From Mumia quercus (GTDB lineage: Bacteria; Actinomycetota; Actinomycetes; Propionibacteriales; Nocardioidaceae): DNA of 64,000 nt. This document shows, piece after piece, positions 21,641 to 32,290 of this stretch; positions within the stretch are counted from its first letter, which is position 1, and every line of letters starts with the position of its first letter. The stretch lies in the NCBI RefSeq assembly GCF_025506335.1, contig NZ_JANZYO010000005.1, positions 124,001-188,000 on the forward strand, given 5' to 3'. The notes beneath the pieces are model-generated. The model ran no database searches, had not been told where the DNA came from, and saw only the letters and a list, made by a program, of their open reading frames with translations. The translations under genes and the position numbers were made by a program.

Positions 21641-22547
21641 ACTTCTTGGTCTTGGCGAAGCAGACGCCCCACCGCTCGCCGCGCTGCCAGGCGGCGCGGC
21701 TGGGGGAGATGTAGCCGTAGTCGAACGATCCGCGGGTGTCGAGGTAGCGGCGTACGCCCGCCGGGCAGCGGTCGCGCATCGTCGCCTGGACCTTCTTAGT
21801 GCCGGGGTACTTCGCCTTCGCCGCGCCCAGCCGGACCGTGTCGACCCCGCGCCACTGATGACGGGTCGAGCAGACCACCGTGCCCGTCGCCTTGCGGATG
21901 TCGCCACGGACGCACTGCATGAAGCCGGCAGCGCGCTTGCCCTTGAGCGCGTTCTTGGTCTTGGCGGGAAGCGCCGCCAGCCGCGTGCTGTTGGCCGACA
22001 GCACCAGGTCGCAGCGCATCCAGCCGGCGCCCTCGGCCGTCTGAGCCGCGCTCGGGACGCCCACGACGAACCCGAACTGCGACTGCTTGAGGGTCGCGAC
22101 GTCGGTGCCGAGCCAGCGGGCGGCGGCCTTCTCGCAGACCGGACGGGCCGTACGGAGGATCTGCGTCGTGTCGTACGTGGTGACGGCCGCCTTGACGGCG
22201 GGGCTCATCGTGCGGACGAGGTAGGTCACCGAGGTCGCCCCGGCGCACGCCACCGGGGACGCGTCGTCGTCGGTGACCCGCAGCGCGACGTCGACCGTGC
22301 CCGGCTTGCGGCACTCACCGCTCTTGGGCGCCGCCACCGGCTCGGCCGTCGGGGTGGGCGACGGTGACGTCGGGGACGTCGGCGGCAGCGAGCGTACGGG
22401 CGGTGTCGTCGAGCCGTCCGCGTCGGGCGCGGCGCCGGCCAGGTCGCCTGCCGAGCCGCAGGCGGTGACGAGCACCAGCGCCGCAGCGCCGACCGCGCCC
22501 AACAGCGGGTTGCGGGCACGGGTTCGGGGTCGGCGGAGAGCCGGCAC
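21639..22547 (-). CDS. Septum-formation-family lipoprotein, paralogue 1
   Basis: The 302-residue product has a basic start, a hydrophobic signal and the lipobox LVTAC, then a Ser/Pro/Thr linker and a Cys-containing body of the actinobacterial septum-formation type (WLGTDVATLK, GWMRCDLVL, CVRGDIRKATGTVVC, PSRAAWQRGERWGVC). It should be anchored outside the membrane; the role of the family is not established beyond its name. GTG 22547 has GGGAGG seven bases upstream. The next gene on the same strand encodes a clear paralogue, so the pair arose by duplication. Confidence 0.82.
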   Translation of the reverse strand: MPALRRPRTRARNPLLGAVGAAALVLVTACGSAGDLAGAAPDADGSTTPPVRSLPPTSPTSPSPTPTAEPVAAPKSGECRKPGTVDVALRVTDDDASPVACAGATSVTYLVRTMSPAVKAAVTTYDTTQILRTARPVCEKAAARWLGTDVATLKQSQFGFVVGVPSAAQTAEGAGWMRCDLVLSANSTRLAALPAKTKNALKGKRAAGFMQCVRGDIRKATGTVVCSTRHQWRGVDTVRLGAAKAKYPGTKKVQATMRDRCPAGVRRYLDTRGSFDYGYISPSRAAWQRGERWGVCFAKTKK

Positions 22548-22664
22548 GGTACGTCCTCCCGGGGGATCAGCAGTACGAACGGCAGCCAGTGTACGGGGGA
22601 GGAGGGGAGGGAAACCTGTGTCGTTCACACCCCGCGGCTCGTCCGGCGTCGCGCGGCGACGGGA

Positions 22665-23492
22665 TCAGTCGCGGGTCTGCGTCCAGCACAGGCCGAAACG
22701 GTCGCCGGCCACCCACTGCGCGCGCGACGGCGGCCGCCAGGCGACGGCGATGTCACCGGTGGAGTTGCCGGTGTAGTCGCGCGCCACGCCCTCGCAGCGC
22801 CCGAGCACGTTGCCGCGGACGGCGCGGCCCGGGTACGGGTCGGCCGCTGCGCCGAGCCTCTGGGCGGAGATCGCACGCCAGGTGTGAGGGAGCGCACACA
22901 CCCGTCCGCCCTGGCCGGAGGCGATACCGGCCGCGTTCGTCCGTGCGCACCGTCCAAACCGGTTCAGCGCGGAGTCGCGACGCAGGAGTCCGCGCGCACT
23001 GGCAGGGAGGTTCACGAGCGTGGTGTCGGTCCGCAGGACGGCGACGTCGCAGCGCAACCACCGCGCGCCGGCCTCGAGGTCCTCCTGGGTGGGGACGAAC
23101 CAGGCGTGGGTGACCCGCGAGAGCGCGAGCCTGCCGGCCGTGGCTGCCACGTACCCGCGCAGGCCCGCTCGGCACAGGCGCTCGGCTGTCGCCGCGATCG
23201 CCGCAGCGTCGTCTGGTGAGGTGATGCCCGACAGCGTCGTCACCGCGTACGTCTGCGTGGTGTGGGGCTGGCTGCACGGCACGGCGGCGGCGTCCACGTG
23301 CGCCTCGTCGAGCTGCGGCTGGGTGAGCCGGTAGCACGACCCTGCTGCCGGTGGGGCTGCTGGCTCAGGGGACGCGCTCGGCGTCGTCGCGTCGCCGCGC
23401 CCGGGGTCGTCGCCGCTGCAGCCCGCGAGCGTCAGCGCGACGGCCGCGAGCAGGGCAAGCGGTCTGAAGGTCCAGTGGCTCCGAGCATCCAC
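22665..23492 (-). CDS. Septum-formation-family lipoprotein, paralogue 2
   Basis: The 275-residue product has signal peptide and lipobox LAGC, a short Pro/Ala linker and two copies of a Cys-bearing module (AGARWLRCDVAVL; GGRVCALPHTWRAISAQRLG), ending PSRAQWVAGDRFGLCW. That tail matches the end of the neighbouring lipoprotein residue for residue in its key Trp, Gly and Cys. It starts GTG 23492 without a clear ribosome site. Both genes lie in the same orientation and are probably co-transcribed, this one first. Confidence 0.8.
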   Translation of the reverse strand: MDARSHWTFRPLALLAAVALTLAGCSGDDPGRGDATTPSASPEPAAPPAAGSCYRLTQPQLDEAHVDAAAVPCSQPHTTQTYAVTTLSGITSPDDAAAIAATAERLCRAGLRGYVAATAGRLALSRVTHAWFVPTQEDLEAGARWLRCDVAVLRTDTTLVNLPASARGLLRRDSALNRFGRCARTNAAGIASGQGGRVCALPHTWRAISAQRLGAAADPYPGRAVRGNVLGRCEGVARDYTGNSTGDIAVAWRPPSRAQWVAGDRFGLCWTQTRD

Positions 23493-23526
23493 CCGATCAC
23501 GGTAGGTCGAGACCGGCCGGCCGGCA

Positions 23527-24021
23527 TCACGCAGTCAGCAGCGCCGCCAGCGTCGCCCCGAGCTCGTACGCCCGGTCGCGCTCAGGCTCGCCGACGTCCC
23601 CGAGCACCTCCAGCACGGGCGCCGCCTGCGTCCAGGGGAGGGCGCCGACGATCGACTGGACCGCCCGGACGGCGCCGGTCGTGTCGTAGCGGCCGTGCAC
23701 CCACAGGCCGTACGGCTTGGTGTGGCGCACCCCGGCCTTCTTGCCGCCCGCGGAGCCGTCGTCGCTCAGCGCGCCTCCGGCCTCGAGGAAGATGGTGTCG
23801 AAGAAATGCTTCAGGGCGCCGCTCATATAGCCGAAGTTGGCCGTCGTACCGAGGAGCAGCCCGTCGGCCGTCAGCACGTCGTCCGCCCGCGCCTCGAGTG
23901 CGGGCTGTACCGCCACCTCGACGCCGGAGAGTGCGGGATCGTGGGCGCCGGCGAGCACGGCGTCCGTCAGCTCCTGGACGGTCGGGGTCGGGGAGTGGTG
24001 CACGATCAGCAGCGTGGACAT
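23527..24021 (-). CDS. Flavodoxin-like NAD(P)H-dependent oxidoreductase
   Basis: The 164-residue product begins with a flavodoxin-fold strand and phosphate loop (LLIVHHSPTPTVQEL) and carries the FMN-contacting segment GTTANFGYMSGALKHFFDTI, typical of NADPH-dependent FMN reductase/WrbA-like enzymes. Size and motifs fit a small FMN enzyme that reduces quinones or other acceptors in the cytoplasm; the substrate is not evident. It is divergent from the leuA leader by 42 bases. Confidence 0.85.
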   Translation of the reverse strand: MSTLLIVHHSPTPTVQELTDAVLAGAHDPALSGVEVAVQPALEARADDVLTADGLLLGTTANFGYMSGALKHFFDTIFLEAGGALSDDGSAGGKKAGVRHTKPYGLWVHGRYDTTGAVRAVQSIVGALPWTQAAPVLEVLGDVGEPERDRAYELGATLAALLTA

Positions 24022-24047
24022 CTGGCGAGACTAGCGGCGGTGTGGGC

Positions 24048-24053
24048 TATGCT
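24048..24053 (+). promoter_or_regulatory. leuA leader promoter (-10 TATGCT)
   Basis: TATGCT lies 10 bases before the leader-peptide ATG at 24064 and has a TGGCGA-like -35 at 24023-24028 (19-base spacer, suboptimal). The transcript would start near 24060, almost at the leader start codon. Confidence 0.6.
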
Positions 24054-24063
24054 GACGTCAGCC

Positions 24064-24091
24064 ATGTACATCGCGCGCCTCCTCCTTCGGT

Positions 24092-24114
<23 letters not shown>
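24064..24114 (+). CDS. leuL: leuA leader peptide (Leu-rich, attenuation)
   Basis: The 16-codon open frame reads MYIARLLLRCRGEGSH and has three consecutive Leu codons (CTC CTC CTT, 24079-24087), followed within 100 bases by leuA. This is the mark of a translational attenuator: scarce charged tRNA-Leu would stall the ribosome on these codons. Leader codons 10-14 lie in a stem, GCCGCGGCGAGGG (24092-24104) with CCCTCGTCGCGGC (24124-24136). The stem competes with a downstream hairpin (24156-24170). The TATGCT promoter is just upstream. Confidence 0.75.
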
Positions 24115-25936
<1,822 letters not shown>

Positions 25937-25964
25937 ACCGAAGGGTCTCTCGGCAGGAGTGCCG

Positions 25965-26441
25965 TCACCGCCGCACGCTGGGTGACGGCTCTCCTGACTC
26001 GACCTCGTCGGCCAAGGTGGCTCGTGCGCGTTCACGCAGCAGGGCGTGCGCGAGGGCGACCGTGCGGGGGAAGCCGGTGCGGCGGCCGGCACGGAGGGAC
26101 TCGGCCAGACGCGGGTCGGACTCGAGCGTCGCTGCGACGGACCGGTACGCGTCGGCGAGAGGACCAGGGACGGTGCTGAGGATCAGGGCTGGCTGCTCGC
26201 CGAGCGCGCCGCACACGACCGCCGCGTCGCGCAGCGCCCGGTCGGGTCGGCCGTCGGGTGAGACGGCGTCCGAGACCACCTGAACGGCGCCGGCGGCACC
26301 GAGGACGAGCACGGATCGGTACCCCGTTCGACGTGCGAGGTCGATCGCCCGCTCCAGCCGGACGACGGCCGTCGCGAGGTCACCTTCGAGCCGCGCGCAG
26401 GCCGAGCCCGGCGAGCAGCCACATCTCAGCCTGCTCGTCAC
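25965..26441 (-). pseudogene. C-terminal fragment of the AfsR/SARP-type regulator, separated by a frameshift
   Basis: This open frame of 158 codons continues the helical-repeat C-terminus of the gene at 26380-29016, in another frame. Its first part merely re-reads the end of the upstream frame; coherent protein resumes at RLEGDLATAVVRLERAIDLA, which joins naturally to the upstream LLAGLGLRA. A GTG at 26441 could start it, but no ribosome site or domain border supports an independent gene. The shift falls in an alternating GCGCGCGG tract around 26391-26398. Confidence 0.65.
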
Positions 26442-29016
26442 CGTTCGCGCTGGCCATCGCGAGCATCTCGTCGAGGTCGGGGAGCGGTTCGTCGATCCCG
26501 TCGGCGGCGGGGCCGAGCATGCGCAGCACGAAGGAACACATCAGCTCCATCCGCTGGTACCGGTACGCCCGCGCGTCGGCGAGCACGTCCGCGAGGGACT
26601 GGACGGCGATCGACGGGTCGGGGTGGCCCTGGGGATGGGCGAGGATGAAACGCGCGGCGATGCGCCAGCGCGGGTCGCCCTCGGCGTCCTCGATCACCCG
26701 CGCGAGCTCCTCGGCGCGCGCTCGGGCGCCGGTCGCGCAGTCCACCCGCACCGCGCCCACAAGCAGGGCCGTACGCATCTCGGGGTCGCTGTCGCGGAGC
26801 ACCACGTCCACGGCGGCGTCGACATCGTGGCGTGCCCGTGCGAGGTTCTCGTCGCCGCCGAGCTCCACCAGCAACGCCGCGCGGACGAGCCGGCACTGCG
26901 CTTCCTGGACGTCCGACAGGTCCGCTGCGGACGCGACGACACGGTCGACCTCCCGCAGTCCTTCGCTCGTCGCACCGGCGACCCACCACACCGACCCGCC
27001 GGAAGCGAGCGCATGCGCCGCCTGCCCGGCCCTGCCGTGGTGATGACACCACGCGAGTGCGGCCCGCACCGCGGGAAGGTCGGCCCGGAACCGGCGTACG
27101 ACCGGCAAGGTCTCGATCGTCTGCGGATCGGCGCCCTCCTGCCCCAGCTGCGAGGGCGGCCATGTCGCGGCGAGGCGGGCGAGCGCGGTGACGGCGGCAC
27201 GTTCCTCGATCACGGGTCGTTCGCCGCTGTCGTCGAGCAGCTTGCTCGCGAACGCGCGGGTCGTCTCGAGCTGGCGGAAACGGACCGTCCCGCCGACGCC
27301 GACGACGCGGAGCACGAGGCGACGGTCGACGAGGTCGGCGACGTCGTCCAGCACGCTGTCCCCGTCGCCGCACACCGTGCGTACCGTCTCCAGATCGACG
27401 GCGCCGCGCAGCGTAGCGAGCCTGCGGAAGACCGTTTGAGTGCGGTCGGGGAGACGTCGTGTGGCGGCAGCGAGCGCGGCGTACAGGCCCCGGCTGCGAG
27501 CAGCGGTGCGGCCGGGACCGAGAAGATCCATGACTTGATCCCCGTCGCCGGACTCCAGCGCGGCCAAGACGCCGTCCACACCGAGCACGGCGGCCCGCGC
27601 TGCCGCCAGCTCGACCCCGAGAGGAAGCCCGTCGACGTGCTGGCAGAGGGACCGCACGGTCGCGAGCGTGGACCGATCACGTGCGAGGCGGACCCCGGCC
27701 CGCTCGGCGCGGACGAGGAACAGGCGCACGGCGGGCGAACGGGCGAGCGCCGCAGCATCGGTGGTCTCCGCCGGGATCGCGAGGGGGACGACCGGGTGCA
27801 CAGCCTCGGCATCTTGCCCGAGCGGTGTCTGGATGGTGGCCAGCACGACGAGGTACGGGCACGCGTCGACCAGAGCGGCGATCGCGGGCCCGTGCTCGAC
27901 GAGGTCGTCGATCCCGTCGAGCACGAGCAGCAGGCTGCGTTCGTGAAGCTGGTCGGCGAGGGCTTCGCTCGTGAGGCTGTCCGGCGCGGCGCCGACCGCG
28001 GTCGCGACCGCGGCGACGAGGCCTCCGAGATCGTCCACGTCCTCGCCGTCCACCACGGCGACGGGCTCACCGAGCTCCTCGCGGCGACGGTGGGCCATCT
28101 CGTTCGCGAGCGCCGACTTCCCGACGCCGGCCGGTCCCACGAGCGTCACCAGACGATGGCCGTCAGCGAGCAGCGACTCGATCGCGGTGAGGTCGCGCTC
28201 GCGCCCCACGAGGCTACGGCGTGGCGGCAGGAGGCGGCGCACCTCGGGGACGGCCCCGACACCTCGCCCCCGGGCGATCTGCTCGACGACCGCACGGGTC
28301 TGCGGGGACGGCGCGATCCCAAGCTCGGCCTCAGACCGCCGGACCCAGGCGGCGTGCATGGCGAGCGCGGTCTCCGGGTCACCGAGGGCGGCCAGCGTAC
28401 GCAGGAGGCATCCGTGCGCAGGCTCCGAGAGCGGAGCGAGCGCCGTGAGGTGCTCGGCGCGCCGTCGCGTGGAGGCGTCGGGGCCTGCCTCCAGATCGGC
28501 GTCGACCGACGCGATCAGCACTCGTACGGCCGCCGCGCGCAGACGGTCCTGCTCGCGTTCGACCCAGTCGGCCGACGGCGCACTGGGTGGCGCGAGATCG
28601 GCGAGCAGGTCCCCGGTGTAGGCGTCTGCGGCCTCGTGCAGCGCACCTCGAGCGGACACATCGGTCACGGTGTGCAGCGCGAGCGCGCGGCGGGCGAGTC
28701 GCTGGAAGCGCACGACGTCCAGCCGTTCTCGCTGGTCCGCGTCGATCGCGAGCGACTCGCGGTCGGTCAGGAGGAGTCCGGGTGCGTGCTGCCGGATCTC
28801 GTTCACGACGACCCGCAGGTTGCCGCGCCCGGTGGACGGTGCAGAGCCGGGCCACAGCAGGGCGGCGAGTCGAGCGCGGGGGACGCGGTGGTCGGCCAGC
28901 GCGAGAACGGCCAGGACGACCGTAGCGCGGCGCGAGAGCCCGGGGCCCGGGTCGTGGTGCGGCATGCTCCGTGGGCCCAGCAGAGTGGGGAGGCGCGCGT
29001 CGCCCAGGTCTCCCAT
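26380..29016 (-). CDS. AfsR/SARP-type transcriptional regulator, truncated by frameshift
   Basis: These are large regulators that control secondary metabolism or neighbouring loci. The 878 residues visible contain an N-terminal OmpR-like winged helix (VVLAVLALADHRVPRARLAALLWP), a bacterial transcriptional activation domain (about 97-240), an NB-ARC/STAND ATPase with Walker A GPAGVGKS (294-301) and LLLVLDGIDDL as Walker B, then helical repeats. The frame ends early at TGA 26380, while the rest of the repeats is read in another frame to 25965; a single extra base (3052 bases in total) explains this. It is divergent from the secreted lectin/aerolysin-like protein by 134 bases and may regulate it. 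Confidence 0.8.
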   Translation of the reverse strand: MGDLGDARLPTLLGPRSMPHHDPGPGLSRRATVVLAVLALADHRVPRARLAALLWPGSAPSTGRGNLRVVVNEIRQHAPGLLLTDRESLAIDADQRERLDVVRFQRLARRALALHTVTDVSARGALHEAADAYTGDLLADLAPPSAPSADWVEREQDRLRAAAVRVLIASVDADLEAGPDASTRRRAEHLTALAPLSEPAHGCLLRTLAALGDPETALAMHAAWVRRSEAELGIAPSPQTRAVVEQIARGRGVGAVPEVRRLLPPRRSLVGRERDLTAIESLLADGHRLVTLVGPAGVGKSALANEMAHRRREELGEPVAVVDGEDVDDLGGLVAAVATAVGAAPDSLTSEALADQLHERSLLLVLDGIDDLVEHGPAIAALVDACPYLVVLATIQTPLGQDAEAVHPVVPLAIPAETTDAAALARSPAVRLFLVRAERAGVRLARDRSTLATVRSLCQHVDGLPLGVELAAARAAVLGVDGVLAALESGDGDQVMDLLGPGRTAARSRGLYAALAAATRRLPDRTQTVFRRLATLRGAVDLETVRTVCGDGDSVLDDVADLVDRRLVLRVVGVGGTVRFRQLETTRAFASKLLDDSGERPVIEERAAVTALARLAATWPPSQLGQEGADPQTIETLPVVRRFRADLPAVRAALAWCHHHGRAGQAAHALASGGSVWWVAGATSEGLREVDRVVASAADLSDVQEAQCRLVRAALLVELGGDENLARARHDVDAAVDVVLRDSDPEMRTALLVGAVRVDCATGARARAEELARVIEDAEGDPRWRIAARFILAHPQGHPDPSIAVQSLADVLADARAYRYQRMELMCSFVLRMLGPAADGIDEPLPDLDEMLAMASANGDEQAEMWLLAGLGLRAARR

Positions 29017-29150
29017 CGGTTCCCCTTCGTCTCCTCGCGGCGACGGTATCTCGGGGTGCCTTCTCGCGTCAGAACGTTGTCAGAACGGTTCGTGGTTACG
29101 TTCGGCGCGCCGTGGCTGCGACCTGCCACGCGAGCGAGAAGGGGACCGCC

Positions 29151-32100
29151 ATGACCTACTCAGCGCGTCGTCGCGTCGTCGGACTCCTGGCGGCCTGCGT
29201 CGCCGGGGCCGCCACCCTGGTCGGGGTGTCGCCACCGGCGGCAGCGGACCCGCCGCCGAACTGCGTCGGCGCGTTCGAGTGCCTCTATCTCGTGTCGAGC
29301 AACGGCGGAACATTGCGTCTCGACGGTTTCCCGCTCGATCTGATCCCGGTCGTGACGAAGCCCGGCGGAGTGTCCGGGGACCCGCCCTGGGAGGGGACTT
29401 TTTACATCGCCGCGCACGATGGCCCCCTTCCGATCTGGTGTCTAGACGCGGGTAGCCCGCAAAGGTGGGAAAACTGTGCCGCCGCGATGTCGCAGGCGTT
29501 CTACTTTGAACCCGCCTCGGGGCAGGCGTGGACCGACCGCGATGTGGTCGACACCGCGAGCTGGACTGCGTGGGACTCGCCGTCGAGTTCGGAGTACTTC
29601 TACCTCAAGTCTGCAGAGCGCAGGGGTCTCGACGAACGGTGTCTCCAGCTCGGCCACCTGGTGGCGGACATCGAGGTCCGTCCCTGCAACGATTCGCCGA
29701 ACCAGAAGTTCGAGTTCAAGGACTTCGACAACGATCCTGACCGGGCTCAGAAGACGCAGGGCGAGAAGGATCGTCTGACCGCGCGGGTCCTGGGCTCCGC
29801 GATGGAGTTCGCTGCACAGCGGTGCGCCTTTCTGAAGACCGACTGTGCGCTCCAGCTGCGTGACAGGACGAGCGGGGTCGTCCTCTCGGACTGGGACCGG
29901 ATCGACCAGCTGACGATCGACGCGCGACCGCAGCCGGTCATTCGCGCGACGGGTTGCGCGAGCGGCGGCGGACCGCAGTCGATCTACAACGGCGGCTCAG
30001 AGCCGATGTCGACGACGATCGGCGCTAGCGCCACCAGCGAGATCAGCTCGTCGGTGACGACCAGTCTCGCGGTCGAGAACACGTTCAGCTTCGGCAAGGA
30101 CTCGGCCTTCTTCAAGTACGAGCTGAAGGTGACCGCGTCGGTCGCGTACGGCCGGACCTGGACGGACAGCACCACCGTCTCTCAGGACGTCCAGTGGACG
30201 ATCCCGCCGCGACGCTTCGCCACCGCCACCCTCGCGACCGCCTCGGTGCTCGGGACGTCGTCGTGGCGCATGAATGCCCGGCCCGGCTCCGCCCACCCGT
30301 GGGAGACCAAGGACGTCGTCGAGCTCGCGATCCCGTACGCGGCACGCGCGAACGCGTCCGCGCCGGACACGACGCTGGCGGTGCATAACAGCTGGGGCCA
30401 GAAGATGTGCGACGCGGACCCCGCCACGGTCCTCGCCGAGGGGCGACAGGTCTCCGTCACCAACACCACCGCGCCTGACGCAGGGCCGATCCCCGGAGAC
30501 GTCCTCACGGCGAACGCGGACCCCGCATGGTGGGAGGAGCCACGGTCCATCGGCTCGCCCGCGCCCGGCGTGAACCTGATCTATCAGTGGTACCGCCAGC
30601 GCGGCAGTGAGGCGCCGTCGCCGATCCCAGGCGCGACGAAGAAGAACTACACGGTGACCGGGGACGACGTCACCGACGACGAGATCGTCGAGTGGGTGGG
30701 GCCCTACCACCTGTACGTCGGGGTGACCGACGTCGCGAATGCCAACCGCTTCGACAGCATCGAATCGTTCGCGGTGGCGACCGACGCCACCCGGTCCGAG
30801 CGTGCGCCGAACCAGACCGGTCCCAAGGAGACCGTGCTGCGGCTGTCGGTGGAGAATCCAGGCACGACGGCGACCAAGGACACCGTGCTGTCGGTCGAGG
30901 CACGCGCCGAGGGAGCGACCTCACCGCCGAGCGGCACGGTGACGATCCACGACAACGGGGTCGTGCTCACCGACGTCGCGTTGGGCGCCGACGGCACGGC
31001 CCGGAAGTGGGTACGCCTCGCACCGGGCGTCCACGATCTCGACGCCACGTACCTCGGTGACGGGAGCGTGGGCGCGGCGGTGAGCAACCGTACGAGGACG
31101 ACGGTCACGAAGGCGGCGTCGACCACGACCCTGCGGGTCCCGAGCAGCACGAGGGCGCAGACCGAGACGACGGCACGGGTCGTCGTCGCGGGTGACGGCG
31201 ACGCGCCCACCGGTACCGTACGGATCTACGACGGCGGGACCCCCCTCGGCAGGCCTGCCGAGCTGGACGGCGACGGGAGCGCCCAGGTCACGCTGCCGGG
31301 ATTCGCGGCCACCGGCAGGCACGACCTCTCGGCCCGCTACCTCGGCGACGGCACGTACGCGTCGTCGTCCAGCGACCAACGCCTGGTCGACGTCAGCGAG
31401 CTCCCGACGACCACGCGCGTGGACGTCACCGGGGCCGCGGTGGCCGGTGGAATGTTGGAGCTGGCCGCGCAGGTGCGCTCGTCCGGCGGTGTTCCGGTCG
31501 GGACCGTGCAGTTCACCGACCACGGCCGTCCGCTGGGTGAGCCGGTCGCGCTACGCGCCGGCGTGGCGAAGACGACCGTACGCGGGCTGAGCGCCGGCGA
31601 ACGGTTCTTGTTCGGCGCCTCCTACGACGGGACCGACCCGTACGCGTCGTCGACCAGCGTCGATCGGCCGGTGACCGTGGCCGCAGCATCGACGTCGGTC
31701 GCGGTGCGGACGTCCCGCACGGTCGTCGCTGCCGGCGACCAGGTGGCCCTGCGGGCAAAGGTCACGGCGCGTGGAGCCGACATCCGGGGGACGGTCCGGT
31801 TCTTTGCCGACGGACGCGCGCTCGGGTCGCGGGTCGTCGACGGCGACGGCGTCGCGACGTTGCGGACCTCCCGCTTCGAGGTGGGAAAGAACCGGGTCTC
31901 CGTGGCCTTCTTGCCGGCGAGCGGAGCGCCGCTCGCCGGAGCCACCTCGCCGACCGTCGTCCAGACGGTACGTCGCCACCGTGCCGTGGTGCGCGCCAGG
32001 ACCGACCGTGCCGTGCTCCGACGTCGTGACCGGCTCGAGGTGACGGGCTCGGTCAGGATCGCCGGACGGCCCTCCGCCGCGTTGACAGTACGTCGGGTGT

Positions 32101-32285
32101 GGCTGGTCATCGACGGGCGTCGGATGGTGCGGGGCAGCGTCCGAGCCGACGGGACGTACGCCCTGCGTCTGGCCGCAAGGAAGCTGACGAGGGGGCGGCA
32201 CGCGATCCGGGTGGACTACGTCGGCTCGAAGCGACCGTCGGTCGCCCCGTCGACCTCGCGTGTCGTCGTCGTACGGCGCCGCTGA
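29151..32285 (+). CDS. Secreted multidomain protein: lectin-like, aerolysin-like and Ig-like repeats
   Basis: The 1044-residue product has a Sec signal peptide (cleavage after PPAAA near 32). Residues about 40-190 form two CL...C...(S/N)Q-x-F-x-F units, like a ricin-B lectin beta-trefoil. Residues about 269-380 are a Ser/Thr-rich alternating beta region (SEISSSVTTSLAVENTFSFG, YGRTWTDSTTVSQDVQWTIPP) resembling ETX/MTX2 aerolysin-type pore formers. An Ig-like unit with YQWYRQRG follows (435-540), then four Ig-like repeats containing (S/T/V/R)GTV(T/R/Q)(I/F) at about 593, 684, 780 and 876, and a basic 100-residue tail. A GAAGGGGA element precedes ATG 29151. Lectin plus pore module suggests a secreted cell-binding toxin; this is inferred from sequence patterns only. 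Confidence 0.75.
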   Translation: MTYSARRRVVGLLAACVAGAATLVGVSPPAAADPPPNCVGAFECLYLVSSNGGTLRLDGFPLDLIPVVTKPGGVSGDPPWEGTFYIAAHDGPLPIWCLDAGSPQRWENCAAAMSQAFYFEPASGQAWTDRDVVDTASWTAWDSPSSSEYFYLKSAERRGLDERCLQLGHLVADIEVRPCNDSPNQKFEFKDFDNDPDRAQKTQGEKDRLTARVLGSAMEFAAQRCAFLKTDCALQLRDRTSGVVLSDWDRIDQLTIDARPQPVIRATGCASGGGPQSIYNGGSEPMSTTIGASATSEISSSVTTSLAVENTFSFGKDSAFFKYELKVTASVAYGRTWTDSTTVSQDVQWTIPPRRFATATLATASVLGTSSWRMNARPGSAHPWETKDVVELAIPYAARANASAPDTTLAVHNSWGQKMCDADPATVLAEGRQVSVTNTTAPDAGPIPGDVLTANADPAWWEEPRSIGSPAPGVNLIYQWYRQRGSEAPSPIPGATKKNYTVTGDDVTDDEIVEWVGPYHLYVGVTDVANANRFDSIESFAVATDATRSERAPNQTGPKETVLRLSVENPGTTATKDTVLSVEARAEGATSPPSGTVTIHDNGVVLTDVALGADGTARKWVRLAPGVHDLDATYLGDGSVGAAVSNRTRTTVTKAASTTTLRVPSSTRAQTETTARVVVAGDGDAPTGTVRIYDGGTPLGRPAELDGDGSAQVTLPGFAATGRHDLSARYLGDGTYASSSSDQRLVDVSELPTTTRVDVTGAAVAGGMLELAAQVRSSGGVPVGTVQFTDHGRPLGEPVALRAGVAKTTVRGLSAGERFLFGASYDGTDPYASSTSVDRPVTVAAASTSVAVRTSRTVVAAGDQVALRAKVTARGADIRGTVRFFADGRALGSRVVDGDGVATLRTSRFEVGKNRVSVAFLPASGAPLAGATSPTVVQTVRRHRAVVRARTDRAVLRRRDRLEVTGSVRIAGRPSAALTVRRVWLVIDGRRMVRGSVRADGTYALRLAARKLTRGRHAIRVDYVGSKRPSVAPSTSRVVVVRRR

Positions 32286-32290
32286 CCTCG

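Noticed and set aside
23695-24063. Plus-strand frame leading into the leuA leader peptide
   Set aside because: It is antisense to the flavodoxin-like gene; only the last 17 codons, behind their own promoter, make sense as the leader.
26380-26441. Programmed frameshift in the SARP regulator
   Set aside because: No classical slippery heptamer with a downstream structure was recognised; a simple one-base indel in a GC tract is the more economical reading.
30022-30033. Perfect palindrome GGCGCTAGCGCC inside the secreted protein gene
   Set aside because: It is a 12-base dyad within coding sequence, expected occasionally in such GC-rich DNA, and has no further support as a site.
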